5,452 nt of DNA from Pontiella desulfatans (GTDB taxonomy: Bacteria; Verrucomicrobiota; Kiritimatiellia; Kiritimatiellales; Pontiellaceae), in NCBI GenBank assembly GCA_029287275.1, contig JARFRL010000111.1:1-5452 (forward strand), written 5' to 3'. The notes under the pieces were generated by a model, which was given only the letters and a program-made list of their open reading frames with translations, did no database searches and was not told the origin of the DNA. Positions 1 through 5,452 of the stretch are shown here, piece by piece; position 1 is the stretch's first letter; the number at the start of each line of letters is the position of its first letter. Made by a program: the position numbers and the translations under genes.

Positions 1-491
1 GGAGGCTCACTAGCGCCAAAGATCAACCGGATCTATCGTAGTACCGTTTTATCCAATCGTTTCAGATAAACACCATATCTAGAGTAATTTACAATCCTCA
101 TATAGACATAAGATATATTATGCGACGTATGTGTTGTTGAGGAGAATGTTGATAACTTCATGAGATGAGCCTTGCGCGTCAGGTTTCTTTTTTTTTCGAG
201 ACCGGCTTCGCCAAATCGCTTGTGTCGGAAAATATCAAGGCGGGCCAAGCACCCTGTTGTGTCTTCACTCGAGTTGAAGCTCGGCGAATTACAAAAAGTT
301 AAAATTTGTTAATCGCGTGCGGATGCGTGCAAACACCTTTCAGACAGTCCCTTGAAACCGGCTTATATCCCTGGTCGAAATTACCGGCAGTCGTACAGGT
401 GTCGCGAATTTTTTCGACGGTCAGACGCTTAATATTTAGCTTGTCCCCGCTGACGAAAACAGACCGATGAAACGGAGACTTTGAACCGTCG
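1..491. other. Non-coding or unassigned region downstream of argS
   Basis: No convincing gene, tRNA or known structured RNA is seen. GC counted by eye is about 45%, with a dip to 25% at 61-120, below the flanking genes. It contains an AT-rich stretch (61-120) with a small palindrome CATAA-6 nt-TTATG (107-122), a run of nine T on the plus strand (188-196) without a good GC stem before it, and the inverted repeat at 284-316. Two short minus-strand frames (33-248 and 299-514) start only with TTG and have no Shine-Dalgarno. On the plus strand the first 69 bases form an open frame entering from the left edge and ending at TAA 67-69; it could be the last 22 codons of a convergent gene but I do not recognise it. 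No clear intrinsic terminator for argS was found. Confidence 0.6.
284..316. repeat. Imperfect inverted repeat downstream of argS
   Basis: Arms GCGAATTACAAA (284-295) and TTTGTTAATCGC (305-316) are complementary at 10 of 12 positions around a 9-nt A/T-rich loop. It lies about 175 nt beyond the argS stop. No clear T-run follows on either strand, so it is not a textbook terminator; it could be a processed 3' end, a protein site or chance. Confidence 0.35.
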
Positions 492-2219
492 CTAAATCCG
501 CTCGCGTGTTTCAATGCCCAAAAGTTCGAGGCCTTGTTTCAGTGTCGCGGCGGTTGATCGGCAAAGTCGAATACGGCTTTCTCGCTCACCTTCGGGCGCT
601 TTAAGGAATGGTACGTTCTGATAGAAGCTGCTGTAGATTTGGGCGAGATCATATAGATAGTCGGCCATGATGTTCGGTCGATAATTTTCGGCCGCGGCGC
701 GGACGGCCGCAGGGAATCTTGAAAGTTTAATGGCCAGACGACGCTCGATCTCATGTTCAATATTTAGTGAACACTCGTTCAGATCGGTGTCTGGATACTG
801 GGCGCGGTATTTATCGTGAACGGATGAAATTCTCGCGTAAGCGTACTGAAGATATGGCGCGGAATTGCCTTCCATGTTCAGCGCTTTTTCCCACGTGAAC
901 GTGACGAGACTTTGCGGGTTTTGACTGAGATCCGTATATTTGATGGCGCCGATCCCGATGGCTTTCGCCAAATCTTTTTGCTGCTCCTCGGGCATGTCGG
1001 GACTGCTCGACTCGACCATTTCCAAGGCGCGCGCTTCGGCTTCATCCAGCAGCGCGGCGAGCTTGATCACGTTGCCTTCGCGGGTTGAGAACGTCGCCTC
1101 CGGAAGGCGCATCAGACCGAACCATACATGAACTAGATTGGCGTTCAGCCCAAGCAATTCGGAGGTTTTGAAAAACTGTTTGAAGTGCAGTTGCTGCCGT
1201 TCGTCCGTCACGTAGATCACGCGCTCGGGAGCGAACTCCTCGACGCGGGCCTCAACGGTCGCCAAATCGGTCGTCGCGTAGTTGTATCCCCCATCGCTTT
1301 TTCGAACGATGCAGATCGGCATGCCATACTCCTCGAGATCAACGATCAGGGCGCCTTCGCTTTCTTTGGCCAACCCTTTCGCTTCAAGCCGTTCGATGAT
1401 CTTCGGCAGGCGGTCGTTGTAGAAGCTCTCGCCGCGATACAAGTCGAACTTCACGCCGAGCCGGTCGTATATGACGTCGAATTCCTTGATGGAAAGCTCA
1501 ATGAACTGTTCCCAAAGCGCGCGGTTTTCCGGATCGCCTTGTTGCAGTTTGACCAGCTCCGCTTTCGCGCTTTCGCGCCAGGAAACGTCGTCCTTGGACT
1601 TGTTGTAACTCGCGACGTAAACTCGTTCGAGCTCTTCGACGGGCGCGGTCTTCAGCGCTTCCTCGTCGCGGAATTCCCGATAGCCGATCATCATCAAACC
1701 AAACTGCGTGCCCCAATCGCCGAGATGGTTGTCCGCGATCACGTCGTAACCCAGAAAGCGGTAGAGCCGATCGATCGCGTTTCCGATGACCGTCGAGCGG
1801 ATGTGGCCGATGTGCATCGGTTTCGCGACGTTCGGGCCGGAATAGTCGATGACGACGGTCTTCCCCTCGCCCACGCGCGCGGTTCCAAGACTCGGGTCGT
1901 TTTCCAACGATTGGATGTATTCCGCCAGCGCCGCGTTGGAAAGATGGAAGTTGATAAAGCCAGGGCCCGCGATCTCGATTTTCTCGACGAACTCGGGTAG
2001 CTCGGCGGCGTCGACGAATTCCTGGGCGATCTGCCGCGGCGCCTTTTTAAGAAGCTTCGTCAACGTCATCGCGGCGTTGCATTGATAGTCGCCGAACTTT
2101 TCGTTGTTGGTCGGCGCGACGCCCAGATTGACTTCCGCGTCTTCCAGACCAAACACCGATTTCATCGCGTTCGTGGTCCAATCGGACAGTCGTTCCTCAA
2201 ATGTGGCGAATGGGCGCAT
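492..2219 (-). CDS. argS: Arginyl-tRNA synthetase
   Basis: Class I aminoacyl-tRNA synthetase that charges tRNA-Arg with arginine using ATP; cytoplasmic, 575 residues, typical for bacterial ArgRS. The N-terminal tRNA-recognition (Add-1-like) domain spans about 5-95 and includes FGDYQCNAAM. The Rossmann catalytic core has GPNVAKPMHIGHIRST (128-143) with the HIGH signature at 136-139, then the ArgRS-typical DNHLGDWGTQFGLM (163-176). The KMSKS-equivalent loop reads FSTREGN (377-383), where many homologues have STRKGN. ArgRS often lacks the canonical KMSKS lysine, and K133 just before HIGH is the lysine thought to compensate. The anticodon-binding DALR domain starts near SAPYLQYAYAR (453-463) and runs to the end. 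I chose ATG 2219 because GGAG lies 8 nt upstream and MRPFATFEERL matches a normal start; a TTG 13 codons earlier lies inside a hairpin and would only add an unneeded extension. A weak promoter-like pair (TTGATT 2274-2269, 17-nt spacer, TAACCT 2251-2246) precedes it. Confidence 0.97.
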   Translation of the reverse strand: MRPFATFEERLSDWTTNAMKSVFGLEDAEVNLGVAPTNNEKFGDYQCNAAMTLTKLLKKAPRQIAQEFVDAAELPEFVEKIEIAGPGFINFHLSNAALAEYIQSLENDPSLGTARVGEGKTVVIDYSGPNVAKPMHIGHIRSTVIGNAIDRLYRFLGYDVIADNHLGDWGTQFGLMMIGYREFRDEEALKTAPVEELERVYVASYNKSKDDVSWRESAKAELVKLQQGDPENRALWEQFIELSIKEFDVIYDRLGVKFDLYRGESFYNDRLPKIIERLEAKGLAKESEGALIVDLEEYGMPICIVRKSDGGYNYATTDLATVEARVEEFAPERVIYVTDERQQLHFKQFFKTSELLGLNANLVHVWFGLMRLPEATFSTREGNVIKLAALLDEAEARALEMVESSSPDMPEEQQKDLAKAIGIGAIKYTDLSQNPQSLVTFTWEKALNMEGNSAPYLQYAYARISSVHDKYRAQYPDTDLNECSLNIEHEIERRLAIKLSRFPAAVRAAAENYRPNIMADYLYDLAQIYSSFYQNVPFLKAPEGERESRIRLCRSTAATLKQGLELLGIETRERI

Positions 2220-2227
2220 GTTCTTCT

Positions 2228-2263
2228 CTCCGTGAAAAAGGGCGGAGGTTATTTCCAACCCCC
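2228..2263 (-). promoter_or_regulatory. Leader hairpin next to the argS Shine-Dalgarno, with alternative pairings
   Basis: On the minus strand GGGGGTT (2263-2257) can pair with AACCTCC (2250-2244) over 7 bp (one G-U) around a 6-nt loop, followed after GCCC by five T (2239-2235). The CTCCG part (2247-2243) is also an exact complement of CGGAG (2232-2228), which is the argS Shine-Dalgarno region, with a 10-nt loop. The two pairings exclude each other. The complementarity is seen directly. Whether it acts as a weak second terminator, a translation switch or nothing is inference. Confidence 0.4.
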
Positions 2264-2265
2264 GT

Positions 2266-2307
2266 AAAAATCAATCCCCGATTTCCAACGCGTGGAAGAT
2301 CGGGGAT
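2266..2307 (-). terminator. Rho-independent terminator after clpC
   Basis: On the minus strand a hairpin begins 25 nt after the clpC stop. The outer stem ATCCCCGAT (2307-2299) pairs with ATCGGGGAT (2282-2274) over 9 bp. After a single bulged C, the inner stem TTCCA (2297-2293) pairs with TGGAA (2287-2283), closing a 5-nt loop. Three nucleotides after the stem comes a run of five T (2270-2266). The 14 bp of GC-containing stem plus U-tract is a convincing intrinsic terminator for the mcsB-clpC transcript. The U-tract is short, so read-through into argS is possible. Its orientation is specific to the minus strand, because no T-run follows the hairpin on the plus strand. Confidence 0.85.
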
Positions 2308-2332
2308 GAAATGGCGCGAACCGACTGAGCGA

Positions 2333-4852
<2,520 letters not shown>

Positions 4853-4856
4853 TGAG

Positions 4857-4863
4857 TCACCTT
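4857..4863 (-). promoter_or_regulatory. Ribosome binding site of clpC
   Basis: Read on the minus strand, AAGGTGA lies in the 15-nt gap between the mcsB stop and the clpC ATG, 4 nt before the start codon (about 5-6 nt from the AGGTG core). It supports the ATG at 4852 as the clpC start. No promoter-like sequence fits in the gap, so clpC is probably translated from the mcsB transcript. Confidence 0.8.
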
Positions 4864-4867
4864 TATG

Positions 4868-5452
4868 CTATTTACCGTCGATACTGGCTTTTTCCATGAA
4901 ACCGCGCAACATTTCGGCGCGAACAACATCCCGCTCCTCCGGCTCGAGATTCTTGTCTTCCAGTCGCTGGAGATGCGCGGGTTGAATTGAAATGAAGAGC
5001 ATGTCGAGATCGCGGCGGGAGAATTGACTAATCACGCCAAGATCAAGCCCCAGTCGCAACGCCGACAGAAGATTCAGCGCTTCTCCGCTGGAGATCAAGC
5101 GCGCGTTGGATAAAACGCCGAAGGCCCGCGCCACGTGGTCCTCGACCATCAGCGCGCGTTCGTCCATCAGCCGGACGCGCGCGTTGTTTTCGTGCTCGAT
5201 CAATTCCAGCACGATCTGCTCGAGATGCGCGATGATCTCGTCCTCGCGCCGGCCGAGCGTGATCTGGTTCGACACCTGAAACATGTTGCCCGCGGCTTCG
5301 GTGCCTTCGCCCCACATGCCGCGCACGGCCAGGCCGATTTTCGAGATGCCGTTGATGACCGGATCCATTTCCTCCATCAAGACGAGTCCGGGCAGATGCA
5401 ACATCACGGACGCGCGCATGCCGGTGCCGACGTTCGACGGGCAGGACGTGAG
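4868..5452 (-). CDS. mcsB: Protein arginine kinase McsB, C-terminal part (partial, 5' end outside window)
   Basis: McsB belongs to the ATP:guanido phosphotransferase family and phosphorylates arginine side chains of proteins, marking them for ClpC-ClpP degradation in the cytoplasm. The frame is open to the right edge and gives 194 residues beginning LTSCPSNVGTG; the full family length is about 350, so roughly the first 160 residues are missing. The CPSNVGT motif carries the catalytic-loop cysteine (codon 5441-5443). It is followed by RASVMLHLP, a VRGMWGEG loop, GNMFQVSNQITLG and FGVLSNAR, all closely matching Bacillus McsB as I recall it. Near the C-terminus RDVVRA (4916-4933) fits the RDxxRA motif described as the allosteric phosphoarginine-binding site of McsB, which separates it from metabolic arginine or creatine kinases. 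The stop TAG lies 15 nt before clpC, which indicates one operon. An mcsA gene would be expected upstream but is not in view. The family assignment is very secure. Confidence 0.96.
   Translation of the reverse strand, partial: LTSCPSNVGTGMRASVMLHLPGLVLMEEMDPVINGISKIGLAVRGMWGEGTEAAGNMFQVSNQITLGRREDEIIAHLEQIVLELIEHENNARVRLMDERALMVEDHVARAFGVLSNARLISSGEALNLLSALRLGLDLGVISQFSRRDLDMLFISIQPAHLQRLEDKNLEPEERDVVRAEMLRGFMEKASIDGK

Noticed and set aside
88..119. Promoter-like TTTACA and TATATT on the plus strand
   Set aside because: The spacing is 20 nt and no gene follows on that strand; expected by chance in AT-rich DNA.
188..196. Run of nine T as the end of a plus-strand terminator
   Set aside because: The preceding sequence forms at best a 3-bp stem (CCT/AGG); no stable GC hairpin.
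33..248. 71-codon minus-strand frame in the left region
   Set aside because: TTG start without Shine-Dalgarno, AT-rich and containing the A-run that encodes EKKR; no recognisable protein features.
415..491. Inverted pair CGACGGT/ACCGTCG just after argS as a terminator
   Set aside because: The 7-bp arms are more than 60 nt apart and are followed by A, not T, on the minus strand, so this does not look like an intrinsic terminator.
1185..2000. 271-codon open frame on the plus strand opposite argS
   Set aside because: Antisense shadow of the ArgRS catalytic core; rich in R, D, V and F as expected from reverse reading, with no domain or RBS evidence.
2217..2258. Upstream TTG start that would give ArgRS 13 extra residues
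   Set aside because: The extension covers the hairpin and the Shine-Dalgarno itself. The ATG at 2219 has a well-spaced GGAG and gives the family-typical N-terminus.

Overview
All three genes lie on the minus strand and read from the right edge toward the left: the 3' part of mcsB (protein arginine kinase), complete clpC (AAA+ unfoldase) and complete argS (arginyl-tRNA synthetase). About 490 bp at the left end show no convincing gene. The mcsB-clpC pair is the core of the arginine-phosphorylation proteolysis pathway best known from Bacillus subtilis. There, McsB phosphorylates arginines on damaged or regulatory proteins, and ClpC recognises phosphoarginine and threads the substrate into ClpP.

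Layout, in transcription order: mcsB C-terminal half (4868-5452, runs off the right edge); a 15-nt gap holding the clpC ribosome binding site; clpC (2333-4852, 839 aa); a 113-nt spacer with a strong intrinsic terminator and a second hairpin close to the argS ribosome binding site; argS (492-2219, 575 aa); then a lower-GC stretch (1-491) with a few inverted repeats. mcsB and clpC are almost certainly co-transcribed. argS is set apart by the terminator, so it is probably expressed by partial read-through or from its own weak promoter.

Organism: coding regions are moderately GC-rich (counted 60-bp samples run from 40% near the argS 3' end to 67% in clpC), while the left end counts to about 45% GC. 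A clpC-argS junction directly after mcsB, instead of the clpC-radA order usual in Bacilli, suggests a lineage outside the classical Firmicutes. Planctomycetes/Verrucomicrobia/Lentisphaerae-type or related candidate phyla are possible. This is inference and the window contains no decisive marker.

The genes themselves are conserved families. The parts most worth a second look are the clpC-argS spacer, where a CCTCCG segment can pair either with an upstream G-run or with the argS Shine-Dalgarno, and the unexplained left end.
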